Shown: positions 8,820-16,858 of the stretch, in pieces
How the letters are laid out: every line of letters starts with the position of its first letter
Position numbering within the stretch: the stretch's first letter is position 1
Assembly (NCBI GenBank): GCA_902362965.1
Contig: CABIYQ010000009.1
Coordinates: forward strand, 53,227-99,673
DNA from: Oscillospiraceae bacterium
GTDB lineage: Bacteria > Bacillota > Clostridia > Oscillospirales > Ruminococcaceae
Length of the DNA stretch: 46,447 nucleotides
Direction of reading: 5' to 3'
The notes under the pieces: model-generated
Seen by the model: the letters and a program-made list of their open reading frames with translations, nothing else
The model's database searches: none
What the model was told of the DNA's origin: nothing
Translations under genes and position numbers: made by a program

Positions 8820-10223
8820 ATGGAAAATAAACCGTTTGTTCATATGTTGAAAACACCGCTTGCAAAATATGCTTTTGATGTAAATACAAATCAACTTATC
8901 CAGGTGAATGAAGAGTTATATGATTATTTAAAAAAATCAAGCGACGCTTCGATAAGCAGTGCAGCTAAAAAGCAGCTGGACTTTTTAACGTCTCACGGAT
9001 ATCTTTCTAGTAAACACCCCAAAAAAATGAAACATTATCAGAGCGATTTGCTTGAATATCAGTTGAATGAAAATGTTGCACAAGTCACGCTTCAGGTAAC
9101 TCAGCAATGTAATTTCAGGTGTTCTTACTGTCCTTATACTACTGCTGAATTTGATGTTCAAAGAAAACATAATTCTAATACAATGTCTTATGAGACGGCA
9201 AAAGCCGCCGTAGATTTCTTTGCGGAGCATTCTGCTAATCAGAACGACGTTTGTGTTGGGTTTTACGGCGGAGAACCTCTTTTAGAGTATGATTTGATAA
9301 AAGCAATGGTTGAATATTCAGAGAAAATATTCAAGGGAAAAAATCTGACATTTACTGTGACTACAAATGGTTCTCTTTTTACACCTGAAAATGTGAAGTT
9401 TTTTAACGAGCATAATTTCAATGTAATGATTAGTCTGGACGGTCCTCCGGAAGTACATGACAGATCAAGAAAATTTGCTGCAACTGGTATGGGTACATTT
9501 TCAGTAATAGCTAAAAATATACAAATGATAAAGGAAGATTTTCCGGAATTTTTTAATAAAATTTCATTTAATATTGTTATTGATCCGAGGTATTCATGTA
9601 ACGATCTGCATGAAATGTTTAATAACAGTGAACTGTTTTCAGATTCCAATATTCGTTCAACCTTAATTGAGGATTTCTTTTCATATGAAAAAGTTATTTC
9701 TGATGAGGTTTACGATATTGAGCAAAATATACATGAATTCAAAGCATATTTATCCGAATTAGGCAAATACCCTAAGGAAAAGGTTTCTAAGATAGCTTAC
9801 AATAATCTGCATCAAAATATAGCAAGACTTAATATGTCAATGCAGCCTCAAAAAACTCTATTGGATACTATGTCCCATAGCGGACCTTGTATTCCGGGGC
9901 AAAGAAGATTGTTTATCGATGTAAACGGTAATTTTTTCCCTTGCGAAAGAGTAAGCGAAACTTCCGATGCGATGAAAATAGGCGATTTAAAAAATGGATT
10001 TGACTTTGAAAATGCAAGAAAAATTCTTAATGTTGCAGATTTAACAGAAAAGCAGTGCTGTAATTGCTTTGCAATACGTCATTGCACCACATGTGCAAAA
10101 TATTGCGATAATAACGGTGAATTGTCTGCGGAACTGAAGTTGTCAAATTGTAAAAACGTTCGTTTCAATGCAGAGGAGACATTTAAAAATTATTTGATAT
10201 TAAAAGAATTAAAAAGTGTGTGA
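8820..10223 (+). CDS. Radical SAM/SPASM peptide maturase (CcpM-like)
   Basis: A 467-residue maturase. The radical SAM cluster motif CNFRCSYC supplies Cys97, Cys101 and Cys104; YGGEP and TTNGS follow. A SPASM domain from about residue 350 has Cys357 (GPCIPG), PCERV and the dense CCNC...CTTC...YC run for auxiliary iron-sulfur clusters. The first 90 residues look like a peptide-binding winged helix. Related enzymes of Cys-rich peptides make thioether or other radical crosslinks, and the gene order matches the clostridial CLI_3235/Clo7bot system, whose enzyme is called CcpM (named from memory). The substrates should be the three peptides at 11738-12270. The actual crosslink is not predictable. 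Confidence 0.92.
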   Translation: MENKPFVHMLKTPLAKYAFDVNTNQLIQVNEELYDYLKKSSDASISSAAKKQLDFLTSHGYLSSKHPKKMKHYQSDLLEYQLNENVAQVTLQVTQQCNFRCSYCPYTTAEFDVQRKHNSNTMSYETAKAAVDFFAEHSANQNDVCVGFYGGEPLLEYDLIKAMVEYSEKIFKGKNLTFTVTTNGSLFTPENVKFFNEHNFNVMISLDGPPEVHDRSRKFAATGMGTFSVIAKNIQMIKEDFPEFFNKISFNIVIDPRYSCNDLHEMFNNSELFSDSNIRSTLIEDFFSYEKVISDEVYDIEQNIHEFKAYLSELGKYPKEKVSKIAYNNLHQNIARLNMSMQPQKTLLDTMSHSGPCIPGQRRLFIDVNGNFFPCERVSETSDAMKIGDLKNGFDFENARKILNVADLTEKQCCNCFAIRHCTTCAKYCDNNGELSAELKLSNCKNVRFNAEETFKNYLILKELKSV

Positions 10224-10235
10224 GGAAAGTATAAA

Positions 10236-11360
10236 ATGAAATGCGAAAAAATTGGTATATATCCGTTTAATAATGACTGTAATGTATTTTTACAATATAG
10301 TGATTTAATATCTTCTGATTATAGAATTTGTGAATTAGCTTCATTAACCGGTTGGGGATTAACCGATAAAAAAGTACAATTGTATTCTAAAGATTATCAA
10401 ATCAAATCGTCATTGCAGGAATTTGAGCAAACTGTGGATTCACTGTTTGTACCTGAATTTGACGTTTCTGAACAAGTTGAAAATATTATTGTAAATGAAA
10501 TAGTAAATTATATTCCTAAAATAAGTAAAATAATGTGTTTTGCAAAGCTTACCGATAATAATTTACATAGGTTGAAATCAGAATGTAACGAATCGGGTAA
10601 ATGTGTGTTGTATTACGCTTATGAAAATAATAAAATTGATGATAATAAACCATATTTAAAAAATGATGAGGTATATCTTGAACAGATCGATATACCTATA
10701 ATAGCAGTAGCGGGAATGTGGGAAAATACCGATAAATTTACAACATCAATGGTTTTAAGAGATAAGTTTTTAAAGGAAGGTTATAAGGTTACACAGATAG
10801 GTTCAAGAAAATATTGTGAATTATTTGGATTTCATTCATTTCCGGATTTTATGCTGAATCCTGAAATTTCGGAAAATAAAAAACCGCTGTTGTTTAATCG
10901 GTACATTAAAAACTTAGCTGAAAATGAAAAGCCTGATGTTATAATTATCGGAGTACCCGGCTCAATACAATCTTTCAATGAAAAGCATACGAATCATTTC
11001 GGGATTTTGCCGTATTTGGTATTTCAGTCAGTATTGGTAGACTTTCTGGTAATGTGTACTTTCTATGAAAGTTCTTCTCCGGAATTTCTTGAGGAAGTAT
11101 TTAATTTGTGTAAATACAGATTGTCATGTGAGGTTGATGTGTATCATATGTCCAATTTATTCTTTGATATGGACGAAATATTAGAAAAAGGTTTGATATT
11201 TACCAATAAATTGCCGCTTGAAATGGTTGAAAGAACTATAGAAGAAAAATACAGTGAAAGCAGATTGCCTGTTATTAATATACATCAAAAGGATTCTGCG
11301 GATAAATTATATAATATGATACTTGATAAGCTTTCAAATGATGTAAAAATTATGATATGA
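10236..11360 (+). CDS. Peptide maturation system protein, TIGR04066-like
   Basis: A 374-residue protein without membrane segments. The second half starts with IIAVAGMWENTDKFTTSM, which looks like a decayed P-loop, and continues with YKVTQIGSRKYCELFGFHSF and DVIIIGVPGS, the pattern I associate with the TIGR04066 family of clostridial peptide maturation clusters. Its biochemical role is unknown. It sits 12 bases after the radical SAM gene and 9 before the acyl-carrier-related gene, so it is probably part of the same maturation complex. A related segment forms the C-terminus of the S8 protease at 7340. Confidence 0.75.
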   Translation: MKCEKIGIYPFNNDCNVFLQYSDLISSDYRICELASLTGWGLTDKKVQLYSKDYQIKSSLQEFEQTVDSLFVPEFDVSEQVENIIVNEIVNYIPKISKIMCFAKLTDNNLHRLKSECNESGKCVLYYAYENNKIDDNKPYLKNDEVYLEQIDIPIIAVAGMWENTDKFTTSMVLRDKFLKEGYKVTQIGSRKYCELFGFHSFPDFMLNPEISENKKPLLFNRYIKNLAENEKPDVIIIGVPGSIQSFNEKHTNHFGILPYLVFQSVLVDFLVMCTFYESSSPEFLEEVFNLCKYRLSCEVDVYHMSNLFFDMDEILEKGLIFTNKLPLEMVERTIEEKYSESRLPVINIHQKDSADKLYNMILDKLSNDVKIMI

Positions 11361-11369
11361 GGTGAAAAA

Positions 11370-11654
11370 ATGCCGGTACAGGAAAAAAATTTGTTGAAAA
11401 CAGAACAGATCAGCCAGTCGATCTTTGAAATTTTGGAAAATAATTTTGATTTGAAACTTGATAAAAATAATAAAAACATTAAGGATCAGAATTTTTTTGG
11501 TAAAATTATAAAGTTTAAAGCAAGAGATTTGGTGTATTTGATTTATTTACTTGAAAAGAAATATGATATTGTTTTTAGTGAAGATGACATAGATAATGTG
11601 TCTATGTATACAATTAACGGTTTATCTGAGATAGTTTCAGAACACTTAAATTAA
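11370..11654 (+). CDS. Acyl-carrier-related protein lacking the phosphopantetheine serine
   Basis: A 94-residue acidic helical protein with the spacing of an acyl carrier protein, but where DSL should be it reads FKARDLVYLIYLLEKKYDI. There is no serine at the attachment point, so it is unlikely to carry a pantetheine arm. This matches the acyl carrier-related proteins annotated in CLI_3235-type maturation systems. It may serve as a scaffold or peptide-binding subunit. GAGGTG precedes the start by 5 bases. Confidence 0.72.
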   Translation: MPVQEKNLLKTEQISQSIFEILENNFDLKLDKNNKNIKDQNFFGKIIKFKARDLVYLIYLLEKKYDIVFSEDDIDNVSMYTINGLSEIVSEHLN

Positions 11655-11664
11655 ATTGCTGCTC

Positions 11665-11688
11665 AAATGAGTACATATTCTCATTTTT
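11665..11688 (+). terminator. Hairpin between maturation genes and precursor peptides
   Basis: AAATGAG (11665-11671) pairs with CTCATTT (11680-11686) and is followed by TT. It is a short possible attenuator or processing site that could uncouple precursor levels from enzyme levels. A weak promoter-like pair, TTGCAT (11687) and TAATAC (11709) with 16 bases between, follows immediately. Confidence 0.35.
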
Positions 11689-11737
11689 GCATATATGGGC
11701 CCAAAAAATAATACTTTTAGAAAGGAGGGAAAATGTT

Positions 11738-11896
11738 ATGAAAAAGCTAGTTAAGGCTAATACCGGCAGAAAAGACAGTGTAGAAGCTTATGCTTGCAGT
11801 TGTACTTGCAGTTGTCCATGTTCCGGAGGTGCAAACAAGGTTACTCAAGCAGTATCCAATAGTTCTACAAGAGCACAGAAACCTAATAATAAGTAA
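11738..11896 (+). CDS. Cys-rich precursor peptide 1 (Clo7bot/CLI_3235-type)
   Basis: A 52-residue precursor. The ATG at 11738 has AAAGGAGG 9 bases upstream; the longer open frame from 11687 has no ribosome site. The leader MKKLVKANTGRKDSVEAY is followed by the core CSCTCSCPCSGG, with Cys20, 22, 24, 26 and 28 in strict CxC alternation, then a Lys/Thr/Ser tail. It is the likely substrate of the radical SAM enzyme at 8820. The mature product boundaries are unknown; the protease could cut before or after the Cys block. Confidence 0.88.
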   Translation: MKKLVKANTGRKDSVEAYACSCTCSCPCSGGANKVTQAVSNSSTRAQKPNNK

Positions 11897-11933
11897 TTTC
11901 GTTATTAAAGTATGTCATTAGGAGGAAAATACA

Positions 11934-12074
11934 ATGAAAAAGCTAGTTAAGACTAATACCAACAGAAAAGACAGTATTGAAGCTTATGGTTGCACTTGTA
12001 CTTGTCCATGCTATGGCAGTACAAACAAAGTTACTCAAGCAGTAGGCAATAGCGCTTCAAAGGCAATTAAGTAA
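11934..12074 (+). CDS. Cys-rich precursor peptide 2
   Basis: A 46-residue paralogue of peptide 1, preceded by TTAGGAGG with normal spacing. The leader MKKLVKTNTNRKDSIEAY is nearly identical. The core CTCTCPCYGS has Cys20, 22, 24 and 26, one fewer than peptide 1. The tail NKVTQAVGNSASKAIK aligns with that of peptide 1. The gene is short enough to be missed by standard gene calling. Confidence 0.87.
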   Translation: MKKLVKTNTNRKDSIEAYGCTCTCPCYGSTNKVTQAVGNSASKAIK

Positions 12075-12111
12075 TTATTTTATTCAAAAATGTTATTAGG
12101 AGGAAAATGCT

Positions 12112-12270
12112 ATGAGAAAGCTGATTAAGGCTAATAACAGCAGAAAAGACAGCGTAGAAGCTTATGCTTGCTATTGCACTTGTGCATGTACTAATAATAT
12201 TAATAATAAAATTTCTAAAGCAGTAAGCAAAAGTACAGCGTCACAGTTAGCAGATGTAAATCATAAGTAA
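12112..12270 (+). CDS. Cys-rich precursor peptide 3
   Basis: A 52-residue third paralogue behind TTAGGAGG. The leader MRKLIKANNSRKDSVEAY is conserved while the core diverges: CYCTCACTNN, again with Cys20, 22, 24 and 26. The tail is longer (ending in ADVNHK). Leader conservation with a varying core is typical of several substrates served by one enzyme. It is the last gene before a strong hairpin. Confidence 0.87.
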   Translation: MRKLIKANNSRKDSVEAYACYCTCACTNNINNKISKAVSKSTASQLADVNHK

Positions 12271-12302
12271 ATTATAAGTAATTATTTAGACGTCTATTAA
12301 AG

Positions 12303-12338
12303 TATAAGAAGCAATCTGTAAAAAGATTGCTTCTTATA
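12303..12338 (+). terminator. 15-bp perfect hairpin ending the precursor operon
   Basis: TATAAGAAGCAATCT (12303-12317) pairs exactly with 12324-12338 around a 6-base loop. No long T-run follows, so it may terminate poorly and instead protect the abundant precursor mRNA from 3' decay. Confidence 0.65.
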
Positions 12339-12542
12339 ATCAATTAATAAATAATTAACAAAAAGTTCTTATTTTATTTACAAAAATAATGCAATAATTA
12401 TCGATTTGGAATCGTTATATATATAGTAAGTGAAAATATAAAGAGATAGATATATGTATTATAATGCTTTTGGTAGGTTTTTCCAAGGTTAAATACTTAA
12501 TTTATCTGAATATTATCTGACAAATGAAAGGAGTCAGCTTAT
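12339..12542 (+). promoter_or_regulatory. Intergenic leader of the second operon
   Basis: AT-rich and non-coding. A TATAAT at 12460-12465 is a possible -10 box, but the matching -35 is poor. A good ribosome site (AAAGGAG) stands before the ATG at 12543. I see no riboswitch or clear operator. Confidence 0.35.
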
Positions 12543-13925
12543 ATGAATAATAAGTTTAACACTATGTTCAGACGATTTACAGCTTTGGCGTCAGCAGCCG
12601 TTATGTTAACAGCAGCCGGAACAGGTTGTTCCGGTAAAGATAAGGTCACTATTCAGGAACCGACAGATAAATTGGTGATTTATTCAGGACCTGTAGTTGA
12701 TAAGGCTTTAAAAGCGGCATTAAGCAGTTTTAAGAATTTATATCCAAATGTGGAAGTAGAATACAAAGAATTCGGTACTTCTAATGATCCGGAAGCTGAA
12801 TCAAATTATCTGGAAACAATAAAAAATGAATTATCTTCCGGTAAGGGGCCTGATTTGATTCTCATGCACAGTTCAGAATATGATGATATTTATCGTATGA
12901 TGAAAAGTGAAAGTTTTCAGGATTTAAATCCTTTGCTGGAAAATGATGAGTCTTTTGATAAAGGACTATACAATGAAACAGTTTTTGATTCCGGAGTTTT
13001 TGAAGGCAAACGCTACTTTATTCCTATATCATATAGTATGCGTGTTCTGTTAACCTCACAGGAAGCGCTGGAGGCGGAAAATATTACTGTTGATGATAAT
13101 TTAAGTTTTGATGATTTTTCTAATATAATGACTAATTATGTAGATAAATATGAAAGCAATATGGATAAAACTTTTTTTACTTTGGAAGGTATGAAGCTGG
13201 AAACATTTTTTCCATGGAATGGCATGAATCTTTTAGATTATGAAAAAAAGAAAGTTTTGATCGATAATGATGACTTCAAGAAAACCATGGAGTTATATAA
13301 AAAATATTATAATATGGATAACAGGGAGCAGGAATCAGTACTTTCAACATATCAAGGTGACGGTGCTGTTATGATCAACAGCGGCAGCTGCTTATTTGAA
13401 TCCGGTATATTAGGTGGGGTGTCAAAGGCTTTAGAAGTTTATTCAGCCTTGTTGACTGATAAAACGCCGGTGCTTAGCCGTTTTCCGTCAATAAGCGATA
13501 AAAATGTGGCTACGCCTAAGTATATGGCTGCTATCAGAAGCGGCAGTCCTAATCAGGCAAATGCTTATTCATTTATAAAGATTCTTTTATCTGAAGATTA
13601 TCAGAATAAAAATGCTGTTTTTAGCGAAGCATGTTTAGAGATTCCCGTACTGAAATCAGCTTTGGAAAATGGTATTGACAGTTGGAATAAAAAATTCGGA
13701 GGGCAAAAAGATACTGAACACGGAGTAACATTAACAGCCCTTTCTGATGCTGATAAGGATAAGTTTATTGATATTTACAGTAATGTAGACGCATGTGAAT
13801 TGTATAACAATAATTTGATAAATTTCGTATGGGAAGCAATGGAACCTTATTTTAAAGGCGAAAAATCATACGATGAATGTCAGAAAAATTTATATAATAA
13901 ATTAGAGCTTTATATAAATGAATAA
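12543..13925 (+). CDS. Extracellular solute-binding lipoprotein (family 1, sugar-type)
   Basis: A 460-residue binding protein of an ABC importer. A basic N-terminus, hydrophobic segment and AAGTGCSG with lipidation Cys29 give a lipoprotein signal. The body has features of family 1 binding proteins (LVIYSGP, LKAALSSFKNLYPNVEVEYKEFGTS, GPDLILMHSSEYDD, AYSFIKILLS). Two permeases of the MalF/MalG type follow, so it delivers a solute to them. Placement between RiPP precursors and glycosyltransferases suggests it could take up a sugar or sense the product. The ligand is unknown. Confidence 0.87.
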   Translation: MNNKFNTMFRRFTALASAAVMLTAAGTGCSGKDKVTIQEPTDKLVIYSGPVVDKALKAALSSFKNLYPNVEVEYKEFGTSNDPEAESNYLETIKNELSSGKGPDLILMHSSEYDDIYRMMKSESFQDLNPLLENDESFDKGLYNETVFDSGVFEGKRYFIPISYSMRVLLTSQEALEAENITVDDNLSFDDFSNIMTNYVDKYESNMDKTFFTLEGMKLETFFPWNGMNLLDYEKKKVLIDNDDFKKTMELYKKYYNMDNREQESVLSTYQGDGAVMINSGSCLFESGILGGVSKALEVYSALLTDKTPVLSRFPSISDKNVATPKYMAAIRSGSPNQANAYSFIKILLSEDYQNKNAVFSEACLEIPVLKSALENGIDSWNKKFGGQKDTEHGVTLTALSDADKDKFIDIYSNVDACELYNNNLINFVWEAMEPYFKGEKSYDECQKNLYNKLELYINE

Positions 13926-14006
13926 AATTACAGCTGAAAAAACAGTATATTTATTTGTATTTTATATAAAGTATTCCAGACTTTGAAAGATTGGAGTTGT
14001 ATATGA

Positions 14007-14906
14007 ATGAATAAATTAATGTCAGCTCGTAATAAAAAAACTAAATTAGCAAAAAAGGATGCAGTTACCGGATTTATATTTTCTTTACCGTCTGTTTCCG
14101 GAATGCTTGTATTCTTTTTAATACCGTTTATAATATGTATAGTATTATCATTGACTGATAATATAAACAGTATGAATTTTGTGGGTATAGATAATTATGT
14201 TGATATAATATCCAGCCAGACCTTTAGATTAGCTGCGTGGAATACGTTGAAATTTATTTTGGTATCCGTACCTTTGATCATGGTTTTTTCATTTTTAATC
14301 GCATCACTGCTGTATCAGAAATTAAAAGGATTTGAATTTTTCAGATCAGTATTTGTATTTCCGTTGGTACTTCCGGTTTCTTCAGTCATATTATTTTTTC
14401 AGATGATCTTTGCTGAAAAGGGATTAGCTAACGATGTTCTTTCTTTAATGGGATTACCTGTTAAGGATTGGCTTAATTCTTCAGCTTCTTTTATAGTCCT
14501 TGTAATCTTATATGTCTGGAAAAACTGCGGATATAATATTATTCTTTTTCTGGCTGCCTTAAATTCTATACCTAAAGCGTATTATGAGGTTGCAGATTTG
14601 GATTCTACCAGCAGACTCAAAAAGCTTATAAACATAACGTTACCAATGATTTCTCCGCACTTGTTTTTTATTTTGGTAATATCAATTATAAATACTTTTA
14701 AATCTTTTAAAGAGGCATATATTTTGTGCGGTGATTATCCTCATAAAAGTATCTATATGATCCAGCATTTTATGAATAATAATTTTCAAAATCTGAATTA
14801 TACCCGATTATCTGTAGGATCTATTCTTGTTTTTATAATTATATTTATTATTATATTATTATTGTTTAAGTTCAAAAAAAGATTGGGAGATATTGAATAT
14901 GGTTAA
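14007..14906 (+). CDS. Sugar-type ABC importer permease (MalF/UgpA-like)
   Basis: A 299-residue permease with six membrane segments. The coupling (EAA) region is YYEVADLDSTSRLKKLINITLPMISP, with slight divergence from the usual EAAxxDGA. The start at 14007 has TTGGAG upstream; a competing ATG at 14003 runs straight into a stop. The stop overlaps the next permease. No ATPase gene lies in the operon, so it presumably uses a shared MsmX/MsmK-type ATPase from elsewhere in the genome. Confidence 0.88.
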   Translation: MNKLMSARNKKTKLAKKDAVTGFIFSLPSVSGMLVFFLIPFIICIVLSLTDNINSMNFVGIDNYVDIISSQTFRLAAWNTLKFILVSVPLIMVFSFLIASLLYQKLKGFEFFRSVFVFPLVLPVSSVILFFQMIFAEKGLANDVLSLMGLPVKDWLNSSASFIVLVILYVWKNCGYNIILFLAALNSIPKAYYEVADLDSTSRLKKLINITLPMISPHLFFILVISIINTFKSFKEAYILCGDYPHKSIYMIQHFMNNNFQNLNYTRLSVGSILVFIIIFIIILLLFKFKKRLGDIEYG

Positions 14907-15759
14907 AAGATTCAGGTTTTCATATGGCAAAATTATTTCTTATATAATTTTGAGCTTGTTATCGGTTGTAGTACTGATGCCGGTCGTTTTTATGATTTGC
15001 GGTTCTTTAATGGGGAAGTCGGAAATATTAAATAGTTTCGGAAATTTGATCACTAATGATAATACGGACAGCAACTTTCATATTATTCCGAATCAAATAA
15101 CTTTAATGGGGTATGCAGATGTTTTTTTACTTGACCCATCTTATTTGATGAAATTCTGGATCTCAATTTTTATATCTGTTACAATCGTAGTCGGTCAGGT
15201 TATAATATCGTGTTTCAGTGCGTACGGTTTAGCCAAGTTTAATTTTCCGTTTAAAAATGTAATATTTTATCTTGTAGTTATTTTGATGATGCTGCCTGTT
15301 CAGGTAACGTTAGTTCCGAATTACATATTGTTTGATAAGATAGGACTGATAGGATCTTATCTTTCTTTGATACTTCCCGGCATTTTCAGTACCTTTGGCG
15401 TATTTCTTCTGACGCAGGTGTTTTCTGCTATTCCTAATGATATGATTGAGGCAGCGAAAATTGATGGAGCAAATCATTTTCAGATATTAATTAGGATAAT
15501 TATACCATGTTCCAAAACCGGAATAGCGTCTTTAATTATATTATGTTTTATAGATTCATGGAATATGATTGAACAGCCGTTGGCCTTTTTGAAAAATTAC
15601 TTGAAATATCCGCTTTCAATATTCCTTTCACGTATAAATGATACTAAATTAGATATAGCTTTTGTGTGCGGAGTATTGGCAATTATTCCTGTTTTCATAT
15701 TGTTTTTATTTTTTAAAGACGCTTTAATAAAAGGTGTTGAATATTCTAATATGAAATAA
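14893..15759 (+). CDS. Sugar-type ABC importer permease (MalG/UgpE-like)
   Basis: A 288-residue partner permease with six membrane segments and a well-kept coupling loop MIEAAKIDGANHFQILIRIIIP. It overlaps the first permease by 14 bases, which suggests translational coupling. An alternative ATG at 14899 lies just downstream. It should form the heterodimeric membrane channel with the protein at 14007. Confidence 0.9.
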   Translation: MNMVKRFRFSYGKIISYIILSLLSVVVLMPVVFMICGSLMGKSEILNSFGNLITNDNTDSNFHIIPNQITLMGYADVFLLDPSYLMKFWISIFISVTIVVGQVIISCFSAYGLAKFNFPFKNVIFYLVVILMMLPVQVTLVPNYILFDKIGLIGSYLSLILPGIFSTFGVFLLTQVFSAIPNDMIEAAKIDGANHFQILIRIIIPCSKTGIASLIILCFIDSWNMIEQPLAFLKNYLKYPLSIFLSRINDTKLDIAFVCGVLAIIPVFILFLFFKDALIKGVEYSNMK

Positions 15760-15787
15760 TTGAATTATACTGTAGAGGTGAATGTTA

Positions 15788-16858
15788 ATGGAACAAAAAA
15801 ATAATAAAAAGTTTTTGATTCAAATATCTGTTATTGTATTGATTATATTGCTCTTGTGTACTTTTCTTTCAAAATCAATTTATAATATGTCTCTTCCATA
15901 TGTAGAGGTAATAAATCCTGCTGCGGAAAAGCTTTCGGTGTCTTCAAGTGCAACCGGTGAGGTAATGGTTGATAGTCAGAAAATATGTTACAATGTTCCA
16001 TTAAAAATAACGGAAGTTTATGTAAAGGAAAATGATGAAGTTAAAGCCGGAGACGTTCTCTTTGAAGTAGACAGCAAAGAATTCTCTATAAATATACAAA
16101 AGAAAGAACTTGAGGTTCAAAAAATTGAAGATCAGCTTGACCAATGGTTATCATATAAGGATCGTGCTAAACTTGAAGATGAATTGGAAATTGCCGAAGG
16201 AGAGCTTGAACTGTATAAAGAGCAGGTTCCTTATGATGGAAATGTTTGTGCTGAAAATAATGGTATTATATCTGAAATAAAGGTAAACGCCGGAGATTTG
16301 ACTAAGGAAGGCGATACCTTGGCGGAAATTACAGATGAAGCTCAAAGTATGTCTGTAAAATTTTCATTTGGTCAAACAGATGACGTACTGTGCAGAGTCG
16401 GAGATGAGGTACAGTTGACTTATATGGAAACTGCGTGGTATGAAGGTAAGCCGTCAACTGAAGAAAAAACTGTTAATACTACGGTTATTAAAAGAGAATA
16501 TGATACTGAAAAAAAGCAGTATTTCTTTTATGCCGAGATAGATAACAGTAATAAAAAGTTTTATGAGGGACAGAAAATAAAAGTCAATTATATTATTTCC
16601 TCGGATTTATATGAAAATGTTGTTCCTTTAAATGCAATTTCTAAAGATGAAAATAGAGATACTGTAGTTTATGTTTTACAGTCTAGAGACGGTTTGTTTG
16701 GTGAAGAATACTATGTAAAAAAAGTTAAAGTAGATCAGTTGGAAAAAAATAATGTGAAGTCGGCTATTAACGGAGATGATATAAGTGCTTATATTGAAGT
16801 CGTAGTATCATCGTCAAGAGCGCTTACCTCTGGGGAGACTGTGAGGGTAGTACGGTGA
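15788..16858 (+). CDS. HlyD/MacA-like membrane fusion (efflux adaptor) protein
   Basis: A 356-residue protein with one N-terminal membrane anchor (about residues 12-32). A biotinyl-lipoyl-like barrel half (ITEVYVKENDEVKAGDVLFEVD), a coiled-coil hairpin (about 110-150), the second barrel half (GIISEIKVNAGDLTKEGDTLAEI) and a beta domain follow. This is the adaptor fold of type I and MacAB-like exporters, seen in Gram-positive bacteria with FtsX-type permeases. The ATG at 15788 has GAGGTG 7 bases upstream; the ATG at 15782 is too close to it. The next gene starts within its stop codon (GTGA). Confidence 0.87.
   Translation: MEQKNNKKFLIQISVIVLIILLLCTFLSKSIYNMSLPYVEVINPAAEKLSVSSSATGEVMVDSQKICYNVPLKITEVYVKENDEVKAGDVLFEVDSKEFSINIQKKELEVQKIEDQLDQWLSYKDRAKLEDELEIAEGELELYKEQVPYDGNVCAENNGIISEIKVNAGDLTKEGDTLAEITDEAQSMSVKFSFGQTDDVLCRVGDEVQLTYMETAWYEGKPSTEEKTVNTTVIKREYDTEKKQYFFYAEIDNSNKKFYEGQKIKVNYIISSDLYENVVPLNAISKDENRDTVVYVLQSRDGLFGEEYYVKKVKVDQLEKNNVKSAINGDDISAYIEVVVSSSRALTSGETVRVVR

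Noticed and set aside
11738..12270. The CxC peptides as metallothioneins
   Set aside because: The spacing would suit metal binding, but the conserved leader, three tandem copies and position directly after a radical SAM/SPASM maturase argue for RiPP precursors. Metal or cluster binding by the product remains possible.
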